A stretch of DNA of 42,843 nt, taken from NCBI RefSeq assembly GCF_002154605.1, contig NZ_MUNE01000030.1, positions 1 to 42,843 on the forward strand. The letters are read 5' to 3'. The DNA is from Streptomyces milbemycinicus (lineage in GTDB: Bacteria; Actinomycetota; Actinomycetes; Streptomycetales; Streptomycetaceae). Each line of letters begins with the position of its first letter. The stretch's first letter is position 1. The position numbers were made by a program, and so were the translations under genes. Positions 32,044-39,746 of the stretch are shown here, in pieces. The notes beneath the pieces are model-generated. The model was not told where the DNA came from and ran no database searches. It saw only the letters and a program-made list of their open reading frames with translations.

Positions 32044-32324
32044 CCCACGCCGAGCCCGGTGTCCTGGCCGTACGCCTCGAGGATCGCGGCGATGTCCTGC
32101 ACGCTCACCTCGTGTTCGCACAGCCGCTGGTAGCTCTCCTCCCCCATGAGCAGGGCGAGCAGCCCGTCCAGGTCGTTGTCCTTGAGCTCGGCGAGGGCGT
32201 GCGCCGAGCGGCGGGGGATCTCGGTGGGCAGGGAGAACGTCTCCCCGTCGACCTCGAAGTCCCAGGTCTGGCCGAGGGCTTCGAGACGCTGGGCGCGTGC
32301 GGCGTTGACATTGAACGGGGGCAT
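32034..32324 (-). CDS. Tail assembly chaperone, first part (gpG-like)
   Basis: This 96-residue protein starts MPPFNVNAARAQRLEAL and contains FEVDGETFSLPTEIPRRSAH and an acidic helical end. That is the usual form of the short chaperone encoded between tail tube and tape measure in actinophages. AAGGAG lies 8 bp upstream of ATG 32324. Its 3' end overlaps the -1 frame ORF and carries the GGGGGAA run. Two products are therefore expected: the short protein (most ribosomes) and a fused long protein. Confidence 0.78.
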   Translation of the reverse strand: MPPFNVNAARAQRLEALGQTWDFEVDGETFSLPTEIPRRSAHALAELKDNDLDGLLALLMGEESYQRLCEHEVSVQDIAAILEAYGQDTGLGVGEG

Positions 32325-32356
32325 CGACGGCGACTCCTTCGCTGTGGAGGTGGTGG

Positions 32357-32404
32357 GGTCAGGACCAGGGTCAGGACCAGGATCAGGACCGGGGTCAGGA
32401 CCCG
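32357..32404. repeat. Four 12-bp tandem repeats after the tail tube gene
   Basis: GGTCAGGACCAG occurs twice exactly and twice with one or two changes (32357-32368, 32369-32380, 32381-32392, 32393-32404). Read on the minus strand the array runs from the tail tube stop codon into the spacer before the chaperone gene. Each unit contains TCAGGA, the reverse of the stop region, so it appears to be a multiplied copy of the gene's own 3' end. Confidence 0.85.
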
Positions 32405-32970
32405 GCGAAGGCCGGGTCGTTCATCAGCCAGGTGGCCAGTGGGGTGTCGTTGTCCACGGCCAGGGCGGTGAAGGTGACGCCGAGGCGGACTGCGGCCGTG
32501 CGGGTGAGCTGGAGCTCTTCTGTCTCGGTGACCTGGCCCCTGCGGATGATGAAGCGGTACTTGATGACATCGCCGTCCGCGAACTCGACGCCGAGCATCC
32601 GCTCGTCCTTCTTCGGCTCGGAGTCGAGTTCATAGCGGTACACCTTGGAGCCGGCCGCGGTCTCCGTCACCGCGTCGCCGCCGAAGAAGAACGGCAGGGT
32701 GTCCTCGTTGAGCTGGAGCAGCTGGAACTTCACGGTCAGGTCGCGGTCGGAGTAGACGAAGCGGGCCGGGCTGACCGACTGCCAGGTGTCCACCGGGTCG
32801 ATCTTGTCCTTCTTGTTGAACTTGATGCCGTCGGTGCTGGTGTACCCGAGGTCCTTCCAGGCCGCCGCCCACGCCGTGGACACGTCGGCCGGGACGGTGG
32901 TGCCGAGCGGGGCGGTCAGGATGCGGCCGGTCCCCGCTACACGGATCTCGTTGGGGTTCATTCCGGGCAT
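32395..32970 (-). CDS. Phage major tail (tube) protein
   Basis: This 191-residue protein fits a siphophage tube subunit: NEIRVAGTGRILTAPLGTTV, ADVSTAWAAAWKDLGYTSTD, DPVDTWQSVSPARFVYSDRD, then LTVKFQLLQLNEDTLPFFFG, and a C-terminal VRLGVTFTALAVD strand. Tube proteins polymerise as hexameric rings. ATG 32970 follows AAGGAG; an internal ATG three codons on is possible. The last codons contain a perfect 8-bp hairpin, and a 12-bp repeat array follows. These may reduce read-through and favour high tube expression relative to downstream genes. Confidence 0.85.
   Translation of the reverse strand: MPGMNPNEIRVAGTGRILTAPLGTTVPADVSTAWAAAWKDLGYTSTDGIKFNKKDKIDPVDTWQSVSPARFVYSDRDLTVKFQLLQLNEDTLPFFFGGDAVTETAAGSKVYRYELDSEPKKDERMLGVEFADGDVIKYRFIIRRGQVTETEELQLTRTAAVRLGVTFTALAVDNDTPLATWLMNDPAFAGS
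32399..32418 (-). terminator. Hairpin inside the 3' end of the tail tube gene
   Basis: On the minus strand GACCCGGC-CTTC-GCCGGGTC forms a perfect 8-bp stem with a 4-nt loop, ending two bases before the stop codon. It is a candidate partial terminator or mRNA stabiliser that would make the tube message more abundant than the downstream tail genes. Confidence 0.55.
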
Positions 32971-33017
32971 GCGTGGCTCCTTGTGAAACGAGATGAGGAA
33001 GAGCGGCAAGCGGGCGG

Positions 33018-33425
33018 CTACGCCGGGCGGATGGAGAGCCGGGCCGTGGACAGATAGCGGCTGGCCGCGGCGTGGAGGTGGTCGGGCAGCCAGCGGGGGC
33101 CGTCCACCTCGGTGATGTCGGTGACAAACGCGGTGCCGAACGTGGTGCCGCGTACGGTGAACAGCGCCGTACGGGCGGCCGTGGCCACGGTGTGGGCGGT
33201 GGGTTTGTCGGGGCCGTACACCTCGAGGTCGACCAGCGGCTGGTCCAGATGGATGTCCTCCACCCAGACGCCGCCCGCGCGGGACACCAGAACGGCCTTC
33301 TGGGTCCCGTCGAAGTCGGGCGGGGTCCGGTTGTCCACGAGGACCCCGGCCAGTTCGGGGCGGTTCTTCAGATGCTCGACGACGAGGCGTTCGACGTCAG
33401 GAAAGATCACCAAGGGCTCGGTCAT
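33018..33425 (-). CDS. Tail terminator/completion-like protein
   Basis: This 135-residue protein starts MTEPLVIFPDVERLVVEHLK and contains VLVDNRTPPDFDGTQKAVLV, VDLEVYGPDKPTAHTVATAA and an ending SRYLSTARLSIRPA. That is the layout of phage minor tail/tail terminator (gpU-like) proteins, which sit just before the tube gene. Start ATG 33425 was chosen because AAGGAG lies just upstream; a longer frame runs into the intergenic region. It is the first structural gene after the likely operon promoter. No head-tail connector genes precede it. Confidence 0.78.
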   Translation of the reverse strand: MTEPLVIFPDVERLVVEHLKNRPELAGVLVDNRTPPDFDGTQKAVLVSRAGGVWVEDIHLDQPLVDLEVYGPDKPTAHTVATAARTALFTVRGTTFGTAFVTDITEVDGPRWLPDHLHAAASRYLSTARLSIRPA

Positions 33426-33591
33426 GCGCGCACTCCTTGCTGTTGTCAGGGGCTGCGCACAGCGAAAAGCGGCGGGACCGTGGCCCGATTCCCGGACACA
33501 GCTCCGCCGCTGTCGCCAAGTGTGACGCAACTCGTGTCTATTCACAACCACTTATTGCCACTTGTCGCTATATGATCAAGGGGCCCGCAGG
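33426..33591 (-). promoter_or_regulatory. Probable promoter region of the tail operon with CCACTT repeats
   Basis: This 166-bp gap is much more AT-rich than its surroundings around 33525-33580. It carries CCACTT twice ten bases apart (33548-33553 and 33558-33563; plus strand). It lies between the HTH gene and the structural genes on the same strand, so it is the natural control point, with the HTH protein as candidate binder. Confidence 0.5.
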
Positions 33592-33789
33592 TCACATGCG
33601 TCGCCGGGTGGCACGTTCGGCCGCGAACACATCCTCCAGCCGGTAGAGGAACGCCTTGCCCTGGCGGCCCGCGGGCCGCAGCCGTTCCAGTTGCACCCAC
33701 TTGCGGATGGTGGCGGGAGTGACGCCCACCTCCAGGGCGGCCAGATCGGCGGTCACCAGCGCGCCCTCGGGCGCCCGAGCGGTCCTCAT
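33592..33789 (-). CDS. Small MerR/excisionase-like helix-turn-helix protein
   Basis: This 65-residue protein has a MerR-type HTH (LVTADLAALEVGVTPATIRK, then WVQLERLRP) and a wing (KAFLYRLEDVFAAERATR). Such proteins serve as repressors, activators or recombination factors in phages and mobile elements. Start ATG 33789 overlaps the stop of the zinc-ribbon gene (ATGA), so the two are made together. Longer upstream frames do not look native. It precedes the tail operon by 166 bp and is a plausible switch for it. Confidence 0.85.
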   Translation of the reverse strand: MRTARAPEGALVTADLAALEVGVTPATIRKWVQLERLRPAGRQGKAFLYRLEDVFAAERATRRRM

Positions 33790-34484
33790 CGGCCCACCGC
33801 CCCGGCGGTGGACCGGCAGTCCAGGGCGGCGGTGATCTCCTCCAGGGCCGTCCCGCCCCGCCCGACGAGCTCTCCCCACTCGGCCTCCGGCCAGGAGTGC
33901 CGATGTGTGCGGTCCTCATGGCAGCCGCAGTCCGGTTGCGGACACCGGCAGCCGGGGTTGATGCACAGCACCGCCCCGCGCAGCGGAAAGGCCCGCAGCG
34001 AGACCGACGCGCACAGCGGACATCTGTCGCGCAGCCGCACCACGGGCTCCGCGTCCCCGAGCGCGTCGGAGCAGCGTCGCGCCATTCCGCCGACCTCGTC
34101 CAGCAGATGCCGCATCAGCACCGGGTCGGTCTCGACCCGGTCCAGCAGCCCCGCGAGGCGGCCCAGCCTGACCTCGACCGATCCCTTGCCGGCGGGCGGC
34201 AGCCCCAGCCGGTCGTGGACGGCCTCCTCCAGCTCCACCACACCGTCGGTGATGTCCCGTACGGTGTCGCAGACCCGCATGCGCAACGGCGCCGAGGGCC
34301 CGTGCCGGTCGGCGCCCCCGCGCCGACGCCCGAGCCCGGGGCGGTGCGGGGAGGGAGCCAACTCCGCCCGCAACTCCGGGAATTGCCGCGCCAATACGGC
34401 CATCCAGTGGCTCGCTCTGATGCGGTCAGGGTGCGCAGGTACGTCATTGCTCAACAGAACCCCCCATGTCGTCTGCCCCCTCAC
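33786..34484 (-). CDS. Zinc-ribbon-like protein of the tail island
   Basis: This 232-residue protein has a helical N-terminal two thirds (HWMAVLARQFPELRAELA; VCDTVRDITDGVVELEEAVH) and a Cys-rich segment near residues 160-190: RCPLCASVSLRAFPLRGAVL, then CINPGCRCPQPDCGCHEDRT. The spacing suggests one or two zinc sites. Streptomyces phages and prophage islands often carry such a protein near their regulators; the function is unknown to me. Start GTG 34484 is uncertain; an internal TTG follows. It is translationally coupled to the HTH gene and is the first gene of the minus-strand island. Confidence 0.75.
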   Translation of the reverse strand: MRGQTTWGVLLSNDVPAHPDRIRASHWMAVLARQFPELRAELAPSPHRPGLGRRRGGADRHGPSAPLRMRVCDTVRDITDGVVELEEAVHDRLGLPPAGKGSVEVRLGRLAGLLDRVETDPVLMRHLLDEVGGMARRCSDALGDAEPVVRLRDRCPLCASVSLRAFPLRGAVLCINPGCRCPQPDCGCHEDRTHRHSWPEAEWGELVGRGGTALEEITAALDCRSTAGAVGR

Positions 34485-34640
34485 CCACTAGGAGCCGCCG
34501 ACGACGCGGAAGGGTTCCTACCGGAATGGTGTCCGTGGAGGGGGCCGGCTGCCGACCGCTGGTAGCGATCCGGCCCCCGGGTGAACATGGGAACGTAGGC
34601 AGCGCGGGCGCTGTTGGGCCCCTCCTGGTTGGTGACGCCC

Positions 34641-34859
34641 ATGCATGGACACAAAGCTCCCGAGGAAACGGAGCGCGACGCCGTCCTGACGGTCGCCGAA
34701 CGGCTGAAGGCCGTATACGCGGGCAGGTGTGCTCCGGAGGAGATCGATGCCGCCGTGGCCACGGCGTACGCCGCGTTGCGCGACCGGCCGGTGCGCGCGT
34801 TCATTCCGGTCCTCGTGGAGCGCAGGGTACGCCGCATGTTGAAAGGCCCCGCCAACTGA
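34641..34859 (+). CDS. Three-helix-bundle (DUF3562-like) small protein
   Basis: This 72-residue helical protein (RDAVLTVAERLKAVYAGRCA, then PEEIDAAVATAYAALRDRPV, then RAFIPVLVERRVRRML) looks like the small 'three-helix bundle dimerization domain' proteins common in Streptomyces. No activity is known. ATG 34641 was chosen; an upstream start at 34614 is in frame. It diverges from the phage island and is followed by a strong hairpin before the P-type ATPase. Confidence 0.75.
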   Translation: MHGHKAPEETERDAVLTVAERLKAVYAGRCAPEEIDAAVATAYAALRDRPVRAFIPVLVERRVRRMLKGPAN

Positions 34860-34926
34860 GCCGAGCGGCCACCGGGGCTCCGGCAGGACAGCGGGGCGGG
34901 GATGTGCACATACTGAGGGAACGAAG

Positions 34927-34950
34927 GGCACCGCCCGTCGGGGCGGTGCC
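34927..34950 (+). terminator. Strong hairpin after the three-helix protein gene
   Basis: GGCACCGCC and GGCGGTGCC form a perfect 9-bp stem with a 6-nt loop (CGTCGG). It lies 68 bp after the small gene and directly before the first possible start of the P-type ATPase. It probably ends the small gene's transcript and argues that the ATPase starts further downstream (34981). Confidence 0.7.
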
Positions 34951-34980
34951 GTGCCAGTGGCCACCAATGGCGGAGGCCAT

Positions 34981-37900
34981 GTGATCGTGAGCCTGCTTTC
35001 CGGGACCGTCCGGAGTGCCGCGGGGGCGGTGGCGGCAACTCCCGTAGTGCTCTCGGCACTCGGGCGGATGCTGACGCCGCGGACGCGTCGTATGTGGCAG
35101 GTGCCCGGCGGGGTGCAGATCGAGCTCCGGTACGTGCGACGGCCCGGAGCAGCCGAGCTCGCGCGTGGGCTGGAGGCCCGGCTGGGTGAGGTGCGCGGAG
35201 TGGTCCGGGCGGAGGTGAACGGGACGCTCGGCTGCGTGTTCGTCGGCTGTGAACCGGACGGAAGCGACCTGGAATCCGTCGTCCGCCTGGTGGCGGAAGC
35301 CGAGGCGGAGGCCGAGGCCGCCGCCCGGGAGACGGCCCGCGGGGAGGGCGCGGGCAAGGCCGGCGCCGACAGGGTGCGGATCCCGCGCGCGGTCGGTTTC
35401 CCCGGCGGCCCCGAGGCGCAGGTCGGTGCCGCGGTCCAGGTCGCCGGGAGTCTGGTGGCCTTCGGCGTGGCGGTGGTGGGGCGGATCGCCAGGATCCCGG
35501 GCCTGCCACCGGCCGTACCGGCCCTGCTCGAGCTCACGGAGGCCACTCCACGGCTGCATGACGCCGCCGCCCGCAAGCTCGGCGCGGCGGCTGCCGATGT
35601 CGGCTGGGCGACGGCGAACCTGATCACCACGACGCTGACGTTCCGCCCACTGGGCCCGGTCGTCTCCGGTCTTCTGGCCGCCGTCCGGTACACGGAGACG
35701 AAGGCCAGGCGCCGGGCGTGGCAGGACTGGGCGCTGCGGCTGGGCGGGCGCGACGGGGCGTACCGCCACGATGCCGCTCCGGCCGATGAGCGGCCGATGC
35801 CGCTGCCGCAGGGGCCGGCCGGGCGGTATGCGCATGCGGCTGTCCCGGCGGCAGTGGCGGGTTATGGCGTCACGGGGGCCCTGACCCGCAGCCGTGACCG
35901 GGCGCTGGCCTCGATGATCGCGGGTATCCCCAGAGCTGCCTGGTCCGGGCTTGAGACCTTCGCCGCCACGGTGGGACAGTGCGCCTCCGATCGGGGAGCC
36001 CTCGTGCTGCGCCCGGAGGCGCTGCGTCGGCTCGACCGCATCGACACGGTCGTCCTCGACGCCCGGGTGCTGGCCACCGGTACGTGGACGGTCGGTACGG
36101 TGGCGCCCCTGGCGCCTGGCGGGACCACGGTCGCCGGTCCGGACCTCGATGAGATCCACGCCGTGATCCACGAGCTGATCGACGGCACCGACCCGGCACA
36201 GCCCCTGGAACACGGTGGCTGGGCACTACGGCCACTCACCGAGCGCCAGGACGCGGAAACGGAGCTGCCCGGGGAGGCGGCCGCCCTGGCCGAGGAGTGG
36301 GCCGAGCAGGGTGCGCGGGTGCTCCTGGTCGTCCGGGACGGCCGCCCCGTCGCGGTCGCGGGCCTGGTGCCGCAGTTGCAGCCGCTCGCCGAACACCTGG
36401 TGCGCGCGGCGCGCGAATGCGGCCGAGTGGTGCTCGCGGGCGGTCCGGTCGGCCTGCACCGCCGCTTCGGACTGGACGAGGCCGTGCCCACCGGCGGGAC
36501 CCGTACGGCGGCTCTGGTCCGCTCCCTCCAGGGCGAGGGCCGCGGTGTGGCCGTGGTCGCCACCCGTAGCGGACGCGCCCTGGCCCAGGCCGATCTGGGC
36601 ATCGGGGTGTCCGGTGGTCTGCGCCGGGTGGCGTGGGACGCGGATGTCGCCGCGCCGCCCGATGTGGCGTATCTGCTGCTGACCGCTGTTCCGGACGCCC
36701 GCAGGCTGAGTCGGCTGTGTGTCCGTATCGAAGCGGTCGGCGCGCTTGCCGGTGCGACGTTGGCTCTCGCACTTCCCCGGCGTGGCGCCTGGGCGCGGGC
36801 GCGCGTCGTGAGCGACGGTACGGCCATCGCCGGGATCGGGACAGGGGTATGGGCGGGATGGGCGCTGCGCGGCCATCCGGCCCCCGCCGCCGTCGAGCGG
36901 ACGCCCTGGCATGCCATGACGGTACGTCAGGTCGTCGCCCGGCTCGGCACATCGTCCCGGGGGCTCGACGAGGCCGAGGCCGGGCGGCGCCGTCGGTTCG
37001 ACGGGCACGAGCGGCCGACCGCCGCCGTCACCCTTGTCGGGAGAGTCGCGGAGGAACTGGCCAATCCGCTCACGCCCGTGCTCGCGATCGGCGGCGGCAT
37101 CTCGGCGGCGCTCGGCTCCGTCCTGGACGCGGTGCTCATCGGTGTCGTGCTCGCCGTCGACGCGCTGGTGGGCGGAGCCCAGCGGCTGGGCGCCGACCGC
37201 GCGGCGGAGCGGCTTGTCGAGGCGACCTCGGCCCGGGCCCGGCTGCGCAGGGCGGGCCGGGCCGGCCTCGCCGAGACATCCGCCGACCATCTGGTGAGCG
37301 GCGATGTCATCGAGCTGCGCGCCGGTGACGCGGTCCCGGCCGACTGCCGGGTGCTCGAGGCGACGGGCCTGGAGGTGGACGAATCAAGCCTCACCGGCGA
37401 ATCCCAGCTCGTGCTGAAGACGCCCGCCCCGACCGCGGCGAGGGCGGTCGCGGACCGGCACTCCATGCTGTACCAGGGCACGACGGTGGCGGCCGGCAGC
37501 GCGCTCGCCGTTGTCGTCGCCACCGGAACCGCCACCGAGGCCGGCAGCGCCGCTCAGGCCGCCCCGGCGGGCGCGCTCCCGGAAAGCGGTGTGGAACACC
37601 GCCTGAACACTCTGGGCCACTGGTTCCTGCCCCTGTCCATCGCCTCGGGTGTCGCGCTGTTCCTCGCCGACCTCACCCGCAGGCGGCCCCTCGGCGCGGC
37701 CCTGGGCTCGGCGGTCAGCCTGTGCGTCGCCGCCGTACCCGAAGGTCTGCCCTTCGTCGCCACCGTCGCGGAACTGGCCGCGGCCCGCCGGCTGTCCACC
37801 CGTAACACCCTGGTGCGCAGCGCCCCCACCATCGAAGCGCTCGGCCGCACCGATGTGCTGTGCTTCGACAAGACCGGCACGCTCACCGAAGGCAGAATCA

Positions 37901-39561
37901 GCCTCCAGCAGGTGTCCGACGGCCTTGAGCGGCGCACGCTCGACGCGCTCACCCCACGGCTGCGGCGGATCGTCGCCACCGCGGCCCTCGCGGGACCTGT
38001 CGGCCCGACGTCGGCGCTCACCCACCCCACGGACCGGGCCATCGCCTCCGGGGCCGAGCGGGTCGGCGCCGCCCCGGCCCCGGAGGGGCGGGAGGCGGCG
38101 GACGGCTGGCAGCGGCTGGCGGAGCTGCCGTTCGAACCGGGGCGCGGATATCACGCCGTACTCGGCCGTGCCGAGGGGCGGACGCGGCTGGTGGTCAAGG
38201 GCGCACCCGAGGTCGTTCTGACCCGTTGCGTACAGGTCAGACGCAATGACACCACCATGCCGTTCACCGCGAGGCTGCGGGAGGCGATCGACCGGGACAT
38301 CGACCGCCTGGCGCGCCGCGGCCTGCGGGTGCTGGTGGTCGCCGAACGCATCGGCCCGGACACCGTCGCCGCCACTCCCCCGGCCCTCGACGGCACGGAC
38401 GTCAAGGGGCTGCGGCTGCTGGGCCTGCTGGGTCTTGCGGACCCGGTACGGGCCACCGCCGCCGAGAGCGTCCGCCGGCTGACCCGGGCCGGCGTACGGG
38501 TCGTCATGCTGACCGGAGACCACCCGAGCACCGCCGCCGCGATCGCCGGTGAGCTGCAGCCGGACGAGGGGCTGCGGATGATGACCGGAGTGGAGATGGA
38601 CGCGCTCGACGACGCCGCGCTCGCCGAGGCGTTGCCGCAGATCTCGGTCTTCGCCCGGGTCACCCCCGCCCACAAGGTGCGCATCGTCACCACGCTGCGT
38701 TCGGTCGGCCGGGTGGTGGCCGTGACCGGCGACGGCGCCAACGACGCCCCCGCCATCCGGCTCGCCGACGTCGGCATCGCCATCGGCTCCCGGGCGACCC
38801 CCGCGGCGCGCACCGCCGCCGATGTGGTGGTCACCGACGACCGTATCGAGACCGTCGTCGATGCCATCGTGGAGGGCCGGGCCATGTGGGCCTCGGTCCG
38901 CAAGGCGCTGGGCATCCTGCTCGGCGGGAACCTCGGGGAGATCACCTTCGTCCTGGCGACCTCCATGTTCACCGGACGAAGCGCGCTCAACGCACGCCAG
39001 TTGCTCCTCGTCAATCTCCTCACGGACATGCTGCCGGCCATGGCCATCGCCGCCCGTCCTCCGGCGGGCAGGGCCGAGAAACTGCTCGCCGAAGGGCCCG
39101 AGGTGTCCCTGGGCAGAGCCCTCACCCGGCACATCCGCCTGCGCGCCACCCTCACGGCGCTCGCCGCGGGCAGCGCGTGGGCCGTCGCCCGGGCGACCGG
39201 CACCAGGGCCCGCGCCGACACCGTCTCCCTGGTCGCGCTCGTCGCCTCCCAGCTGCTGCAGACACTCGCCGACGCGGGCCGTGATCCCGTGGTCGCCCTC
39301 GCCGCCGTCGGATCCCTCGTGGCCCTCGGCTTGGTGGTGGCGCTCCCCGGCCTCAGCCACTTCTTCGGCAGTCGGCCCCTCGGCCCGGTCGGCTGGACGA
39401 TCGGGCTGGCAGCGGCGGCGGCCCCCGTCGTACTGCCCGCCGTGTGGCACTTTCTCGCGCGTGATCTCACCGGCCCCGGAATGACACCGACGGTTCACCT
39501 GACAGCCCCTTGTGCTCCATGTGTACGAAGCTCCGGCACCGCACAAAGGAGCGGTAAGTGA
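34981..39561 (+). CDS. Large P-type cation ATPase (CtpI-like)
   Basis: This protein of about 1,526 residues has the full P-type set: dephosphorylation motif EVDESSLTGES, the PEGLP helix in CVAAVPEGLPFVAT, phosphorylation site CFDKTGTLTEG (Asp ~963), nucleotide-domain KGAPEVVLTRC, LTGDHPSTA and hinge TGDGANDAPAIRLADVGIAIG. The C-terminal half resembles Ca/Mg-type pumps. A long ~650-residue N-terminal extension precedes it, with a degenerate heavy-metal-like fold and several hydrophobic helices, as in mycobacterial CtpI (about 1,600 residues). The ion is not known. GTG 34981 is preceded by GGAGG; the frame is open to 34951, but a terminator-like hairpin abuts that point. It is followed by a 43-residue gene. 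Confidence 0.92.
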   Translation: MIVSLLSGTVRSAAGAVAATPVVLSALGRMLTPRTRRMWQVPGGVQIELRYVRRPGAAELARGLEARLGEVRGVVRAEVNGTLGCVFVGCEPDGSDLESVVRLVAEAEAEAEAAARETARGEGAGKAGADRVRIPRAVGFPGGPEAQVGAAVQVAGSLVAFGVAVVGRIARIPGLPPAVPALLELTEATPRLHDAAARKLGAAAADVGWATANLITTTLTFRPLGPVVSGLLAAVRYTETKARRRAWQDWALRLGGRDGAYRHDAAPADERPMPLPQGPAGRYAHAAVPAAVAGYGVTGALTRSRDRALASMIAGIPRAAWSGLETFAATVGQCASDRGALVLRPEALRRLDRIDTVVLDARVLATGTWTVGTVAPLAPGGTTVAGPDLDEIHAVIHELIDGTDPAQPLEHGGWALRPLTERQDAETELPGEAAALAEEWAEQGARVLLVVRDGRPVAVAGLVPQLQPLAEHLVRAARECGRVVLAGGPVGLHRRFGLDEAVPTGGTRTAALVRSLQGEGRGVAVVATRSGRALAQADLGIGVSGGLRRVAWDADVAAPPDVAYLLLTAVPDARRLSRLCVRIEAVGALAGATLALALPRRGAWARARVVSDGTAIAGIGTGVWAGWALRGHPAPAAVERTPWHAMTVRQVVARLGTSSRGLDEAEAGRRRRFDGHERPTAAVTLVGRVAEELANPLTPVLAIGGGISAALGSVLDAVLIGVVLAVDALVGGAQRLGADRAAERLVEATSARARLRRAGRAGLAETSADHLVSGDVIELRAGDAVPADCRVLEATGLEVDESSLTGESQLVLKTPAPTAARAVADRHSMLYQGTTVAAGSALAVVVATGTATEAGSAAQAAPAGALPESGVEHRLNTLGHWFLPLSIASGVALFLADLTRRRPLGAALGSAVSLCVAAVPEGLPFVATVAELAAARRLSTRNTLVRSAPTIEALGRTDVLCFDKTGTLTEGRISLQQVSDGLERRTLDALTPRLRRIVATAALAGPVGPTSALTHPTDRAIASGAERVGAAPAPEGREAADGWQRLAELPFEPGRGYHAVLGRAEGRTRLVVKGAPEVVLTRCVQVRRNDTTMPFTARLREAIDRDIDRLARRGLRVLVVAERIGPDTVAATPPALDGTDVKGLRLLGLLGLADPVRATAAESVRRLTRAGVRVVMLTGDHPSTAAAIAGELQPDEGLRMMTGVEMDALDDAALAEALPQISVFARVTPAHKVRIVTTLRSVGRVVAVTGDGANDAPAIRLADVGIAIGSRATPAARTAADVVVTDDRIETVVDAIVEGRAMWASVRKALGILLGGNLGEITFVLATSMFTGRSALNARQLLLVNLLTDMLPAMAIAARPPAGRAEKLLAEGPEVSLGRALTRHIRLRATLTALAAGSAWAVARATGTRARADTVSLVALVASQLLQTLADAGRDPVVALAAVGSLVALGLVVALPGLSHFFGSRPLGPVGWTIGLAAAAAPVVLPAVWHFLARDLTGPGMTPTVHLTAPCAPCVRSSGTAQRSGK

Positions 39562-39586
39562 AGCATGTACAAGAAAGGCCGCTGTC

Positions 39587-39718
39587 ATGTCGCAGCTGTT
39601 CACCACTCTCCTCACCAAGGCCGCGGTCGCCGTACTCGAGGCGCTTCTCATGCGTCTGCTCGTCCAGCTGTGGAACACCTTCGCCCTCCGCGGTCGCCCG
39701 GTGGCGGCCGTGGCCTGA
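39587..39718 (+). CDS. 43-residue hydrophobic companion protein
   Basis: A tiny protein (MSQLFTTLLTKAAVAVLEAL, then LMRLLVQLWNTFALRGRPVA) with one amphipathic/hydrophobic helix lies 25 bp after the ATPase. GAAAGG stands 8 bp upstream of the ATG. It may be a small regulatory partner of the pump, as small membrane peptides are for other P-type ATPases; this is inference. A 12-bp duplication (GTGGCCTGAGAA) covers its stop codon. Confidence 0.65.
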   Translation: MSQLFTTLLTKAAVAVLEALLMRLLVQLWNTFALRGRPVAAVA

Positions 39719-39734
39719 GAAGTGGCCTGAGAAG
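39711..39734. repeat. 12-bp tandem duplication over a stop codon
   Basis: GTGGCCTGAGAA occurs twice head to tail; the first copy contains the stop of the 43-residue gene and the second lies just downstream. It is probably a slippage product. Confidence 0.75.
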
Positions 39735-39746
39735 AGGGACGACGCA

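Noticed and set aside
26488..34484. Contractile injection system or R-type tailocin
   Set aside because: No sheath, baseplate wedge or AAA ATPase genes; the gene order and proteins are of the non-contractile siphophage type.
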